64,000 nt of DNA from Streptomyces mangrovi. GTDB lineage: Bacteria; Actinomycetota; Actinomycetes; Streptomycetales; Streptomycetaceae. Position 1 is the first letter of the stretch. The number at the start of each line of letters is the position of its first letter. Where the stretch lies: positions 95,919-159,918 of the forward strand of contig NZ_FOSG01000015.1 in NCBI RefSeq assembly GCF_900114215.1, given 5' to 3'. A model generated the notes under the pieces. It did no database searches, was not told the origin of the DNA, and saw only the letters and a program-made list of their open reading frames with translations. The position numbers and the translations under genes are program-made. Of this stretch, positions 8,242-18,504 are shown piece after piece.

Positions 8242-8308
8242 GATGTATCTAGATGTATCACGATGTAGATAGAGCTAGCCATGCGAACTGTTGTATGACT
8301 AGCTAGCT
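8242..8308. promoter_or_regulatory. AT-rich operator/promoter region of divergent GntR locus
   Basis: Three tandem copies of a 10-bp element, GATGTATC at 8242-8249 and 8252-8259 and the variant GATGTAGAT at 8262-8270, are followed by an inverted repeat AGCTAGC (8273-8279) / GCTAGCT (8302-8308). The stretch is far AT-richer than the flanks. One-helical-turn spacing and position between divergent genes suggest an autoregulated GntR operator. Confidence 0.6.
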
Positions 8309-8315
8309 TCAAGGC

Positions 8316-8567
8316 ATGAGCCTTGATCCGGAGTCGGGACGCCCGCTGTACATGCAACTGGCGGATGTGATCGAAGCGAAGATCGCGAGCGGTGAGTACG
8401 CGCCGGACCGGATGATCCCGACTCCGGCCCGCCTCTCCGAGGAGTACGGGATCGCCCAGATGACCGCGCGCCGCGCCATGCGCGAACTGCGGGAGCGCGA
8501 GCTCGTCTACACAGTGCCCGGCAAGGGTTCCTACGTCGTTCCCGAGCCCAAGACCTCAGACGGCTGA
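8316..8567 (+). CDS. GntR-family winged-helix regulator, DNA-binding domain only
   Basis: 83 residues consisting almost solely of the GntR winged helix-turn-helix: LYMQLADVIEAKIASGEY, then PTPARLSEEYGIAQMTARRAMRELRE (recognition helix) and the wing VYTVPGKGSYVV. No effector-binding domain follows, as in KorSA/YtrA-like short regulators. The ATG has only AAGG right next to it, so translation may be leaderless from a promoter inside the operator region. A second, related short GntR protein begins 5 nt after its stop; the pair might form a heterodimer. Confidence 0.85.
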   Translation: MSLDPESGRPLYMQLADVIEAKIASGEYAPDRMIPTPARLSEEYGIAQMTARRAMRELRERELVYTVPGKGSYVVPEPKTSDG

Positions 8568-8571
8568 CCCC

Positions 8572-8808
8572 TTGATCGACTTCGCCTCCGACGTACCCCG
8601 GTGGATGCAGGTGGCCGACGTGATCCGGCAGCGGATCGCCGACGGCACCTACCCGCCGCGCACCCGCGTGCCCTCGGTGATCCAGTTACAGGCCGAGTTC
8701 GGCATCGCACAGGCCACCGCGCAGAAGGTGCTCACCCGGCTGCGCGCGGAGGGCGCCACGTACACCGTGCCGGGTCTCGGCAGCTTCGTGGCCGAGACCG
8801 AGGAATAG
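8572..8808 (+). CDS. second short GntR-family regulator with a TTA codon
   Basis: 78 residues, again only a winged helix: WMQVADVIRQRIADGTY, PSVIQLQAEFGIAQATAQKVLTRLR, then the wing TYTVPGLGSFVAE. It starts with TTG 8572, 5 nt after the upstream stop, so it is co-transcribed and probably coupled. Codon 39 (8686-8688) is TTA, the rare leucine codon that in Streptomyces needs the bldA tRNA, so this protein would appear only late in development. A hairpin terminator follows at 8825. Confidence 0.85.
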   Translation: MIDFASDVPRWMQVADVIRQRIADGTYPPRTRVPSVIQLQAEFGIAQATAQKVLTRLRAEGATYTVPGLGSFVAETEE

Positions 8809-8824
8809 GTCCGTAGACGAACGG

Positions 8825-8857
8825 CGGGCCCGGAACGCATCTCGCGTTCCGGGCCCG
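8825..8857. terminator. bidirectional hairpin terminator
   Basis: Perfect 14-bp stem (8825-8838 with 8844-8857) and 5-nt loop between the convergent GntR pair and the betaine operon, so it can serve both. Confidence 0.85.
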
Positions 8858-8907
8858 TGGCCGTGGGGGCTGCCCCCTGCGGGGCGGGTCCTTACGGGGC
8901 CGGTTCC

Positions 8908-9864
8908 TTACGGGAGCCACTTCTCCCAGGTGGACTTGTTCTCCTCGACCCACTTGGCCGCCGCGTCCTTTGAGGACATGCCGTCGCCGGCGATCCACTT
9001 GGCGACCTGGTTCTGCTGCTCGGTCGACCAGTTGAAGTTCTTCAGGAACTGCGCGGCGTCGCCGCCGTCCTTGACGAAGTCGGCGTTGAGGTATTTCTGC
9101 AGCGGGGTGTTGGGGTAGGCGCAGGCGACCTTCTCCGGGTCGGCGTCGCAGCCCTCGGTGTACTCGGGCAGCTTCACCTCGACGAAGTCGATCTCGGCGT
9201 TCAGCCACTGCGGCGTCCACCAGTACGTCAGGAAGGGCTTCTTCTCCTTGACGTACTTCTTGATCTGGGTGATCTGGGCGGCCTCGCTGCCCGCGTAGAC
9301 CGTCTTCAGGTCCAGGTCGAGGTTCTTGATGATCGCGTCGTCGTTGGTGGTGTACGACGGCGAGCCCTCCAGGAGCTGGCCCTTGCCGCCGCTCTCGGTG
9401 GTCTTGAACTCGTCGGCGTACTTGTTGAGGTTCTTCCAGTCGGTGACGTCGGGGTTCTCGTCCGCGAAGTACTTGGGCACGAACCAGCCGATGTGGCCGG
9501 TCACGCCGAGGTCGCCGGCCGCCACGACCGTCTCGCGCTCCTCGACGTAGCGCTTCTCCTTCTTGGGGACGCCGCCCCAGTCCTCCAGGATCGCGTCGAC
9601 CTTGCCGCTGTCGAGCGCGTCCCAGGCGACCGGCTCGTCCATCTGCTGGAGCTTGACCTTGGCGCCCAGCTCCTCCTCCAGGATGTGCTTGGCGACGGCC
9701 GCGTTGGCCTCGGCGCCGACCCAGGAGGGGACGGCGATGGTGACGGTGTCGCCGCCGCCGGAGGAGGAGGCGCCGGTGTCGGCGGCGCCGCAGGCGCTGA
9801 GCGCGACCATGCCGAGGACGGCCGATCCGGCGGCCAGGGTGGTGCGTATCCGCTTGCTGTGCAT
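8908..9864 (-). CDS. glycine betaine/proline ABC transporter substrate-binding lipoprotein
   Basis: 318 residues. A signal peptide with lipobox LSAC (Cys near residue 25) predicts a membrane-anchored binding protein. The mature part has the OpuAC/ProX fold: VTIAVPSWVGAEANAAV at the start, several Trp/Tyr residues for the aromatic betaine cage (GHIGWFVPKYF, LTYWWTPQWL), and a helical WIAGDGMSS end. It captures glycine betaine or related quaternary amines for the permease and ATPase encoded upstream in the same operon. ATG 9864 was chosen over an upstream start because AAGGAA precedes it and the signal peptide then starts at residue 1. Confidence 0.92.
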   Translation of the reverse strand: MHSKRIRTTLAAGSAVLGMVALSACGAADTGASSSGGGDTVTIAVPSWVGAEANAAVAKHILEEELGAKVKLQQMDEPVAWDALDSGKVDAILEDWGGVPKKEKRYVEERETVVAAGDLGVTGHIGWFVPKYFADENPDVTDWKNLNKYADEFKTTESGGKGQLLEGSPSYTTNDDAIIKNLDLDLKTVYAGSEAAQITQIKKYVKEKKPFLTYWWTPQWLNAEIDFVEVKLPEYTEGCDADPEKVACAYPNTPLQKYLNADFVKDGGDAAQFLKNFNWSTEQQNQVAKWIAGDGMSSKDAAAKWVEENKSTWEKWLP

Positions 9865-9937
9865 GGGGAACGGTTCCTTCTGTCGTACGGAAAGGGGGGT
9901 GGGGTGTCGGGGGTCTCGGGTCAGCACCGGTCGCGTG

Positions 9938-12027
9938 TCAGCGCCGGTCGCGGGTGGCGGCGGGCTGGGTGACGCGGTCCAGGAGCACGCCGAGGCAGAC
10001 GATCGCCGCGCCGGCGGTCAGGCCGATGCCCAGCTCACTCTTCTGCAGGCCGTAGACGACGTCGTAGCCGAGCGCGCCGCCGCCTACCAGGCCACCGATG
10101 ACGACGATGGCCAGGACGAGGACGACCCCCTGGTTGACGGCCAGCAGCAGGGCGGGCCGGGCCAGCGGGAGCTGGACGTGGCGCAGTTGCTGGCCGGTGG
10201 AGGCGCCCATGGAGCGGGCGGCCTCCAGGGCGCCGGGGTCGGTCTCCCGGACGCCCTGGGCGGTGATGCGGATGACCGCGGGCAGCGCGTAGACCACGGC
10301 GGCGATGATCGCGGCGGTGCGGCCGACGTTGAACAGCGCCACCACCGGGATGAGGTAGATGAACTGCGGCATCGTCTGCATCACGTCGAGCACCGGCCGG
10401 ATGGCCCGGTCCACCCAGGGCACCCGGGCGGCCAGGACGCCGATCGCGACGCCCGGCAGCAGGGTGACCACCAGTGCGGCGAGCACCTGGGAGAGGGTGT
10501 TGAGCGAGGTGGGCCACAGGCCCATCGCCCCGATCGCCGCCAGCGCGGCCACGGCGGTCGTGGCGGTGCGCCAGGTGCCGGTCAGCAGGGCGAGGGCGGC
10601 GGCGGCCAGGAGCAGCAGCCACCAGGGGGCGCCCTGGAGTCCGTCGCGCAGCGGGTTGAGCACCCAGCGGGCGAAGTTCTCCGACCAGGTGACGGTGCCG
10701 CCGATCAGGGGGATGCCGGAGCCGAGGTTGTCGGTGATCCAGTCGACGGCGGTGTTGACCGGGGCGGAGAGGTCGACGGTCCACTGCTCGGGCCACTGCC
10801 GTCCCAGGGCGGCCGAGCCGGCCGCCGAGGCGGCGGCGACGAAGGCCGCGGCCGCGGCCCGTACCGACCAGGCGCGCCCGCGGCTCGCGGGGGCGGAGGT
10901 GTCGTCCAGGCGCGCGCCGGCGGCGGCGGTGGTGCGGTCCAGCCAGATCGCGATGAGCACGATGGCGATGCCGGGGCCGAGCGCCTGGCCGACGTCCACC
11001 CGCGACAGGGCGGTGAAGACCTCGTCGCCCAGGCCGCCCGCGCCGATGACCGAGGCGAGGACGACCATCGACAGGCACATCATGATGGTCTGGTTCAGCC
11101 CCAGCAGCATCTGGCGGCGGGCCAGTGGCAGCCGGGCCGTGAGCAGCCGCTGCCAGGCGTTCGCGCCCAGCGAGGCGGAGGCCTCCAGCGCGGCCGGGTC
11201 GGCGCCGCGCAGGCCGAGCGAGGTGAGGCGGGCCATGGGGGGCGCCGCGTAGATGACGGTGGCGATCAGTGCCGAGGGCGTGCCGATGCCGAAGAGGAGC
11301 ACGAACGGCAGCAGGTAGGCGAACGCCGGCATCACCTGCATGGTGTCGAACACCGGGCGCAGCAGCCGCTCGCAGCGGTCGGAGAGTCCGGCGGCCAGGC
11401 CGAGCGCCGCGCCGATCAGCGCGGCGGCGGCGACGGCGACGGCCATCAGCGCCAGGGTCTCCATGGCGGGCGCCCACAGGTCCAGCAGGCCGATCACGGC
11501 GAAGGCGCCCAGTGCGGTCGCGGCGGTGCGCAGGGCGCGGCGGCCGAGGTCCGCGCCGCCGGCGAACCAGGCGAGGGCGGCTGCGCCGGCCGTCACGCCC
11601 GTCCAGCCGAGCCCTTGGAGGAGTGCGAGGACGCCGTCGACGGCGGAGACCGCGTTGTTGCTGATGTGCAGCAGGAAGTAGAGGAACAGCCAGTGCGACT
11701 CGCGGTTGTCGACCAGCCAGGCGTCCAGTTCGTCCAGCGGTGAGCGGACGTCGTAGGTCAGGGCGTCCGGCCAGCTTCCGCTGCCCCATACGGAGGCGGC
11801 GAGGGGTATCGCCACGAGGGCGAGGAGGGCGAGGACGAGGAGCCTGCGGGCGGGCGGCCGGCCGGGGGTGCGGGCGGTCAGGCGGCGCAGGGCGCCGGGG
11901 CGGCCCGGCGGTCCTTCCCGGTCCGGTCCGGACCCGGATGCGGTGGACGCCGCCTTGCCGGGCTCTGCGGTCTTGTCGGGCTTACCCGGCTCCGGGGCCG
12001 GGGAGGAGGGGGCGGGGGTGGCGGTCG

Positions 12028-12031
<4 letters not shown>
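9938..12031 (-). CDS. glycine betaine ABC transporter permease, two fused permease domains
   Basis: 697 residues, about twice the usual permease length. It contains two BPD_transp_1 modules: the first around residues 180-370 (DTMQVMPAFAYLLPFVLLFGIG and an EAA loop LEASASLGANAWQRL), the second around residues 480-690 (DVMQTMPQFIYLIPVVALFNVG and LEAARSMGASTGQQL). Each module is preceded by extra membrane segments. One polypeptide can thus supply the complete membrane channel that is a homodimer of shorter proteins in ProW/OpuAB. The ATG at 12031 overlaps the stop of the ATPase gene (ATGA). It works with the binding protein at 8908 and the ATPase at 12028. Confidence 0.93.
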
Positions 12032-13208
<1,177 letters not shown>

Positions 13209-13212
<4 letters not shown>

Positions 13213-14813
13213 GCGGCACCTCCCGGTGTCGTGGTGTCGTCGAAGTCGCCGCCGGTCTCGTCACCGGACTCGTCGCGGTCGTCGCGGAGCAGGTCGGCGG
13301 CCTTCTCGCCGACCATCAGCACGCCGATCATGGGGTTGACGGCGGGGATGGTGGGGAAGACCGAGGCGTCGGCGATACGGACGCCGTCCAGGCCGCGGAT
13401 GCGCAGGCGCGGGTCCACGACGGCCAGTTCGTCGTCGGCCGCGCCCATCCGGCAGGTGCCGGCGGGGTGGTAGACGGTGTGGGCGGCCTTGCGGGCGTAC
13501 TCGCTCAGCTCCTCGTCGGAGGTGATGTCCGGGCCGGGGCAGACCTCCCGCCTGAGCCAGGAGTCCAGCGGCGCGGTCGCCGCTATCTCGCGGGCGATGC
13601 GGATGCCGTCGACGAGGGTGCGGGCGTCGTAGTCCTCGGCGTCGGTGAAGTAGCGGAAGTCCAGGGCCGGTTTGACCGAGGGGTCGGCGCTGGTGAGGTA
13701 GAGCCGGCCGCGGCTGCGGGGCTTGGGGATGTTGGGGGTCATCGACACGCCGTGGGCGGGGCGTTCGTAGCCCAGCCGTTCGGGGTTGTCGGTGAAGGGG
13801 ATCTGGTAGAAGTGGAACATCAGGTCGGGGCCGGGCGATTTCGGGTCCCGGCGGACGAACAGGCCCGCGTCGGAGTCCATCGCCGAGTTGTCGGGGATGG
13901 GGCCGTCGGTCTCCCAGACGATGACCGACTCGGGGTGGTCCAGCAGGTTCTCGCCGACGCCCGGCAGATCGTGGACGACCGGGATCCCCAGGGCCTGAAG
14001 ATCACCGGCCGGTCCGACGCCGGAGTGCAGCAGCAGCCGCGGGGTGTCCACCGCTCCCGCGCACAGCACGACCTCGCACCGGGCGGTCACCAGCGTCTCC
14101 TCGCCGTCGGCGGTGCGGACGTGGACGCCGGTGACGCGGCGGCCCTCCTCCCCGCCGAACCGGAGGCGGTACGCCCAGGTCTCCAGCCACAGCTCCAGGT
14201 TGGGCCGGTCGCCGGCCTCCATGTGGGGGTGGAGGTAGGCCACGGAGGCGGAGGAGCGCTTGTTGTCCTCCGGGTGGTAGGCGAGGTCGAAGAAACCGGC
14301 GCCCTCGGTGAACGGCCTGGCGTTGAAGCCCTCCACGCGCGGTACGCCGAGGGCCGCCTGAGCGGCGTCGACGAAGTCGCGGGCGATGGCGTTGCGGTCC
14401 TTCTCGTCGACGGCGACGATGTTGTTGCGCAGCCGGTGGTAGTAGGGCTCCATCGCGATGGCGTTCCAGCCGCTCGCCCCGGCGTCCTCCCACTCCTGCC
14501 AGTCCGAGGGCAGCGGCTTGAAGGAGATCAGGGTGTTGTGCGAGGAGCAGCCGCCGAGCACGCGCGCCCGGCTGTGCCGGATGTGGGAGTTGCCGCGTGG
14601 CTGCTCGGTGGTGGGGTAGTCGTAGTCGAGGTCGCCGCCGAGCAGGCCGAGCCAGCGGCGCAGGGTCAGTACGTCGGGGCGGTCGACGTCGGAGGGGCCG
14701 CCCTCGATGAGGGCGACGGTGGTGCCGGGGTCCTCGGCGAGCCGGGAGGCGATCACCGAGCCGGCCGTACCGCCGCCGATCACCACGTAGTCGTAGGTGG
14801 TGTTGCTGGGCAT
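13209..14813 (-). CDS. betA: choline dehydrogenase-like GMC oxidoreductase
   Basis: 534-residue FAD enzyme of the glucose-methanol-choline family. The ADP-binding motif VVIGGGTAGSVIASRLAED lies at residues 10-28, the second GMC signature around GAVDTPRLLLHSGVGP, and the active-site His in YHPAGTCRMG with the partner Asn in VNPMIGV. Together with the aldehyde dehydrogenase upstream it should oxidise choline to betaine aldehyde and then glycine betaine, an osmoprotectant. Its placement in one operon with betaine uptake genes supports that substrate. ATG 14813 has GTAGGAG 9-10 nt ahead. Whether it uses oxygen (oxidase) or a quinone is not decidable here. Confidence 0.85.
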
Positions 14814-14893
14814 GGGGATGGTGCTCCTACAGGGGTGTTGCGTCAGGGATGCGCGGGAGTGGACCGGGGCGCCCGGAAGCGGGCGGGGCGCGG

Positions 14894-16396
14894 TCAGCCG
14901 GCGAACCAGCGCACCGGCGCGGGGCGCAGGTTCTCGTAGACGTGCTTGGTCTCGCGGTACTCGTCCAGCCCGGAGGGGCCGAGCTCGCGTCCCACGCCGG
15001 AGCGGCCGAAGCCGCCCCACTCCGCCTGCGGCAGGTAGGGGTGGTAGTCGTTGATCCACACGGTGCCGTGGCGCAGCCGGGCGGCGACCCGGCGGGCGCG
15101 GGCGGTGTCGGCGGAGAAGACGGCGCCGGCCAGGCCGTACTCGGTGTCGTTGGCCAGGGCCACGGCCTCGTCCTCGGTGCGGAAGGTCTCCACCGTCACG
15201 ACCGGGCCGAAGACCTCCTCGCGCACCACGCGCATCGTGCGGTCGCAGCGGTCCAGGACGGTCGGCGGGTAGAAGTAGCCGGTGGCCGGGAGGGCCTCGG
15301 AGGGCTTGGGGCGCTCTCCACCGCAGCGTACGACGGCGCCCTCGGCGACCGCGGAGTCGACGTACTCCTCGGTCCTGTCGAGCTGCCGCTGGGAGACGAG
15401 CGGGCCGCACTCGACGCCGGGCTCGGTGCCGCGGCCGAGCCGGATGCGGCGGGCGCGGCGGGCGAGTTCGGTGACGAAGCGGTCGTGGACGGACTCCTCC
15501 AGGATGAGGCGCCCGCCGGCCGAGCAGACCTGGCCGCTGTGGATGAAGGCGGCGTTGAGTGCCTGGTCGACGGCGGTGTCGAAGCCCTCCTCGGTGGCGC
15601 AGGCGTCGGCGAAGACGATGTTGGGGTTCTTGCCGCCCAGTTCCAGGGCGACCTTCTTGACCGTGGCGGCCGCGGCGGCGGCCACCTTGGTGCCGCTGGC
15701 CAGGCCGCCGGTGAAGGAGACCAGGTCCACGCCGGGGTGCTCCGACAGGCGGGCGCCGACCGGGTCGCCCGCGCCGGTGACCAGGCCCGCCACACCCGCG
15801 GGCAGGCCCGCCTCGGTCAGCAGCCGGATCAGGTGGACGGTGGACAGCGGGGTGATCTCGCTGGGCTTGACGACGAAGGTGTTGCCCGCGGCCAGCGCCG
15901 GGGCGATCTTCCAGCTCGCCTGGAGCAGCGGGTAGTTCCAGGGGGTGATCAGCGCGCAGACGCCGACCGGTTCGTGGACGACGACGCTGTGCACGTCCGG
16001 GCTGCCCGCGTCCACCACGCGTCCGCCGGAGGTGTTCACGGCCTGGTCGGCGAAGTAGCGGAAGGCGGCGGTGACGTCGTCGACGTCGACGCGGCCCTCC
16101 TCGATGGTCTTGCCGGTGTCCATGGACTCGGTGAGCGCGATCTGCTCGCGGTCCCGCTGGAGGAGATCGGCGGTGCGCCGCAGCAGCGCCGCCCGCTCGG
16201 CGACGGGGGTGCGCGGCCAGACGCCGGTGTCGAAGGCGCGGCGGGCGGCCTCGACGGCGGCGTCGACGTCCTCGGCGCCGCCCTCGGAGACGACCGCGAG
16301 CACCGTCGCGTCGGCGGGGTCGAGGACCTCCCTGGTTCTTCCGGAGAGGGAGGGGCGCCACTCCCCGTCGATGTGCATGGTCTCGATTGCCGACAC
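14894..16396 (-). CDS. betB: betaine aldehyde dehydrogenase-like NAD(P)+ enzyme
   Basis: 500-residue ALDH-superfamily protein. The Rossmann and cofactor motif ITPWNYPLLQ is near residue 148, the catalytic Glu lies in LELGGKNP, and the catalytic Cys in FIHSGQVCSAGG. The C-terminal WGGFGRSGVGRELG and EYRETKHVYENL regions are typical of betaine aldehyde dehydrogenases. It converts betaine aldehyde to glycine betaine. GTG 16396 is the first gene of the five-gene leftward operon, ahead of the GMC enzyme (80-bp gap), the ATPase, the permease and the binding protein. The upstream AT-rich region holds a consensus -35 box. Confidence 0.88.
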   Translation of the reverse strand: MSAIETMHIDGEWRPSLSGRTREVLDPADATVLAVVSEGGAEDVDAAVEAARRAFDTGVWPRTPVAERAALLRRTADLLQRDREQIALTESMDTGKTIEEGRVDVDDVTAAFRYFADQAVNTSGGRVVDAGSPDVHSVVVHEPVGVCALITPWNYPLLQASWKIAPALAAGNTFVVKPSEITPLSTVHLIRLLTEAGLPAGVAGLVTGAGDPVGARLSEHPGVDLVSFTGGLASGTKVAAAAAATVKKVALELGGKNPNIVFADACATEEGFDTAVDQALNAAFIHSGQVCSAGGRLILEESVHDRFVTELARRARRIRLGRGTEPGVECGPLVSQRQLDRTEEYVDSAVAEGAVVRCGGERPKPSEALPATGYFYPPTVLDRCDRTMRVVREEVFGPVVTVETFRTEDEAVALANDTEYGLAGAVFSADTARARRVAARLRHGTVWINDYHPYLPQAEWGGFGRSGVGRELGPSGLDEYRETKHVYENLRPAPVRWFAG

Positions 16397-16469
16397 GTTC
16401 CGTACTGCCTTCCTCGCATGGTGCTCTTGCCGCCCGGCGGACCGAGCGACCCGGTCCCATGCCCCATAC

Positions 16470-16550
16470 CGAGGAATCCAATCTTTTAATCCATGTCAAG
16501 TGGCATGCTTCACACCTGGAACCATGATCATCAGGGTTCTATGTGAATGA
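16470..16550 (-). promoter_or_regulatory. candidate promoter region of the betaine operon
   Basis: On the minus strand a perfect TTGACA -35 box lies at 16499-16494, about 100 bp upstream of the betB start, in an AT-rich stretch. The -10 is unclear (TTCCTC at 17-bp spacing). Just upstream, an imperfect palindrome around TGATCA (about 16521-16539, AACC...GGTT ends) could bind a BetI-like or osmotic regulator. Confidence 0.4.
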
Positions 16551-16640
16551 ATTTAAGGCAATGAACGGATATGGAGGACATTGCGGGCACTACGTAACGC
16601 ACCCGGACGAGTACGGGGATCGGCCCGGCGCCGGAACGCC

Positions 16641-16672
16641 GAAGGCCCCGGCTTCTTCGAGCCGGGGCCTTC
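16641..16672 (-). terminator. hairpin terminator of mdh
   Basis: Perfect 13-bp stem (16641-16653 with 16660-16672), 6-nt loop, 42 bp downstream of the mdh stop codon. Confidence 0.85.
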
Positions 16673-16713
16673 GGTGCGCGGGTGTCCCGAAGCGGGGTCG
16701 GCGCGGGGCCGGA

Positions 16714-17703
16714 TCAGATGAGGCCGAGACCGCGGACGGCCTCGCGCTCCTCCTCCAGCTCCTTCACGGAGGCCTCGATGCGCGCCCGCGAGAACTCGTT
16801 GATCTCCAGACCCTGGACGATCTCGTACTTCCCGCCGGAGCAGGTGACCGGGAAGGAGGAGATCAGGCCCTCGGGGACGCCGTAGGAGCCGTCCGAGGGG
16901 ATGCCCATGGAGGTCCAGTCGCCCTCCGGGGTGCCGTTGACCCAGGTGTGGACGTGGTCGACGGCGGCGTTGGCGGCGGAGGCGGCCGAGGAGGCGCCGC
17001 GGGCCTCGATGATGGCGGCGCCGCGCTTGGCGACGGTCGGGATGAAGTCCTCGGCCAGCCACTTCTCGTCGTTCACGGCCTCGGCGGCGTTCTTGCCGGC
17101 GACCTCGGCGTGGAAGACGTCCGGGTACTGGGTGGCCGAGTGGTTGCCCCAGATGGTGAGGCGGCGGATCTCCGACACCGGGGTGCCGGTCTTCTTCGCG
17201 AGCTGCGACAGGGCCCGGTTGTGGTCCAGGCGGGTCATGGCCGTGAAGCGCTCGGCCGGTACGTCCGGGGCGGCGGCCTGGGCGATCAGGGCGTTGGTGT
17301 TGGCCGGGTTGCCCACGACCAGGACCTTGACGTCGTCCGCGGCGTGGTCGTTGATGGCCTTGCCCTGCGGCTTGAAGATGCCGCCGTTGGCCTCCAGCAG
17401 GTCGCCGCGCTCCATGCCCTTGGTGCGCGGGCGGGCGCCGACCAGGAGCGCGACGCTGGCGCCGTCGAACGCCTTGTTCGGGTCGTCGGTGATCTCGATG
17501 CCGCTGAGCAGCGGGAAGGCGCAGTCGTCCAGCTCCATCGCGGTGCCCTCGGCTGCCTTGAGACCCTGCGGGATCTCCAGGAGGCGCAGCGCGACCGGCA
17601 CGTCCGGGCCCAGCAGCTGGCCGGAGGCGATGCGGAACAGCAGCGCGTAGCCGATCTGGCCGGCGGCGCCGGTGACGGTGACATTGACGGGAGTGCGGGT
17701 CAT
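16714..17703 (-). CDS. mdh: malate dehydrogenase
   Basis: 329 residues. NAD+ site TGAAGQIGYALL at residues 9-20, substrate arginines in GARPRTKGMERGDLL, MTRLDHNRALSQLA, and the catalytic His in IWGNHSATQYPD with its Asp partner in RLDHNRA. This is the type-2 (cytosolic-like) malate dehydrogenase of actinobacteria. It interconverts malate and oxaloacetate in the TCA cycle. ATG 17703 has CGGAGA upstream; a longer start is not needed. It stands alone between a terminator and a 303-bp intergenic region. Confidence 0.97.
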   Translation of the reverse strand: MTRTPVNVTVTGAAGQIGYALLFRIASGQLLGPDVPVALRLLEIPQGLKAAEGTAMELDDCAFPLLSGIEITDDPNKAFDGASVALLVGARPRTKGMERGDLLEANGGIFKPQGKAINDHAADDVKVLVVGNPANTNALIAQAAAPDVPAERFTAMTRLDHNRALSQLAKKTGTPVSEIRRLTIWGNHSATQYPDVFHAEVAGKNAAEAVNDEKWLAEDFIPTVAKRGAAIIEARGASSAASAANAAVDHVHTWVNGTPEGDWTSMGIPSDGSYGVPEGLISSFPVTCSGGKYEIVQGLEINEFSRARIEASVKELEEEREAVRGLGLI

Positions 17704-17749
17704 GGCGGTCTCCGTTTTACCTGACAGTGGCGGCTGGGTCTCCAACGTA

Positions 17750-17837
17750 TCTCTACATCAAGAGACCTGGCGTCAGGCTATCCGACGGCCCGGCCCCGGA
17801 GGCAGCCGCCCGCCGGAGGGGGGGAACGGCGGGCGGC
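17750..17837. promoter_or_regulatory. mdh upstream region: palindrome and hairpin
   Basis: TCTCT-N6-AGAGA at 17750-17765 lies 47 bp upstream of mdh, at promoter distance, and could be an operator. Further away a 10-bp inverted repeat (17805-17814 with 17828-17837, 13-nt loop) may terminate the folD/DUF3017 transcript. Nothing else is seen in the 303 bp between mdh and the DUF3017 gene. Confidence 0.4.
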
Positions 17838-18006
17838 CGCGGGGGACGTACCGCACCCGTGGGGGGTACGGGAATTCCCCTGCCCCGGATTCCCGCCGTC
17901 ATGCCGTCCGGAATCGGCCAACCGCAGCAGGGGGCCGCCCCGCGCGGGCGTCCGCGGCCGCCGCGGCGGTCCGTACCGGCGGCGGCCCTGCGGCGGTACG
18001 TCCCGG

Positions 18007-18504
18007 TCAGCGGATCGTGAAGTGGACGATGTCCTCCAGGAAGGGGATCTCCAGCACCGGGGCTGGCTGCGCCATCAGCGCCAGCAGCACGATCGCCGTG
18101 CCCAGCACGCCGTAGGTCACCACGTCCGTGAAGCGGGAGCGCACCGCGAGCATCCCCACCGACGGCACGGCCCAGCGCAGCACGGCGCCGGTGAGCAGGG
18201 ACAGGCCGACGGTCAGCAGACCCGCGCGGAAGTGGCCGAGCGTCACCAGCAGGCCGGCGGCCGTCCCGGCCAGCACGCACAGCAGCGGCCACTGCCGCGC
18301 GGGCGCGGGGGCGTCCCCGGGGGCCGCCCGCCCGCCCCCCTCGGGGCGGGCGGTGTCACGGGTGATCAGCGGGAACCGCCGGGACCGGCGCCGGCCGGCG
18401 CCGGTCCCGGCGGTTCCCCCGGTCTCCCGGCTCCGCTCGGTCTCCCCGGCCTCCCCGGCCCCTCGGGTCCGCTCGGCCCCCGTCTCAGCCGACACGGTCC
18501 GCAC
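18007..18504 (-). CDS. DUF3017 membrane protein
   Basis: 165 residues: a disordered Arg/Gly/Thr-rich N-terminal 70 residues, then three or four membrane segments (PLLCVLAGTAAGLLVTLG, AGLLTVGLSLLTGAVLRWAV, VTYGVLGTAIVLLALMA). The spacing and the closing VLEIPFLEDIVHFTIR match DUF3017, an actinobacterial family of unknown function normally found directly downstream of folD, as here. GTG 18504 overlaps the folD stop by 20 nt; GTG 18495 is an alternative start. Confidence 0.8.
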   Translation of the reverse strand: MRTVSAETGAERTRGAGEAGETERSRETGGTAGTGAGRRRSRRFPLITRDTARPEGGGRAAPGDAPAPARQWPLLCVLAGTAAGLLVTLGHFRAGLLTVGLSLLTGAVLRWAVPSVGMLAVRSRFTDVVTYGVLGTAIVLLALMAQPAPVLEIPFLEDIVHFTIR

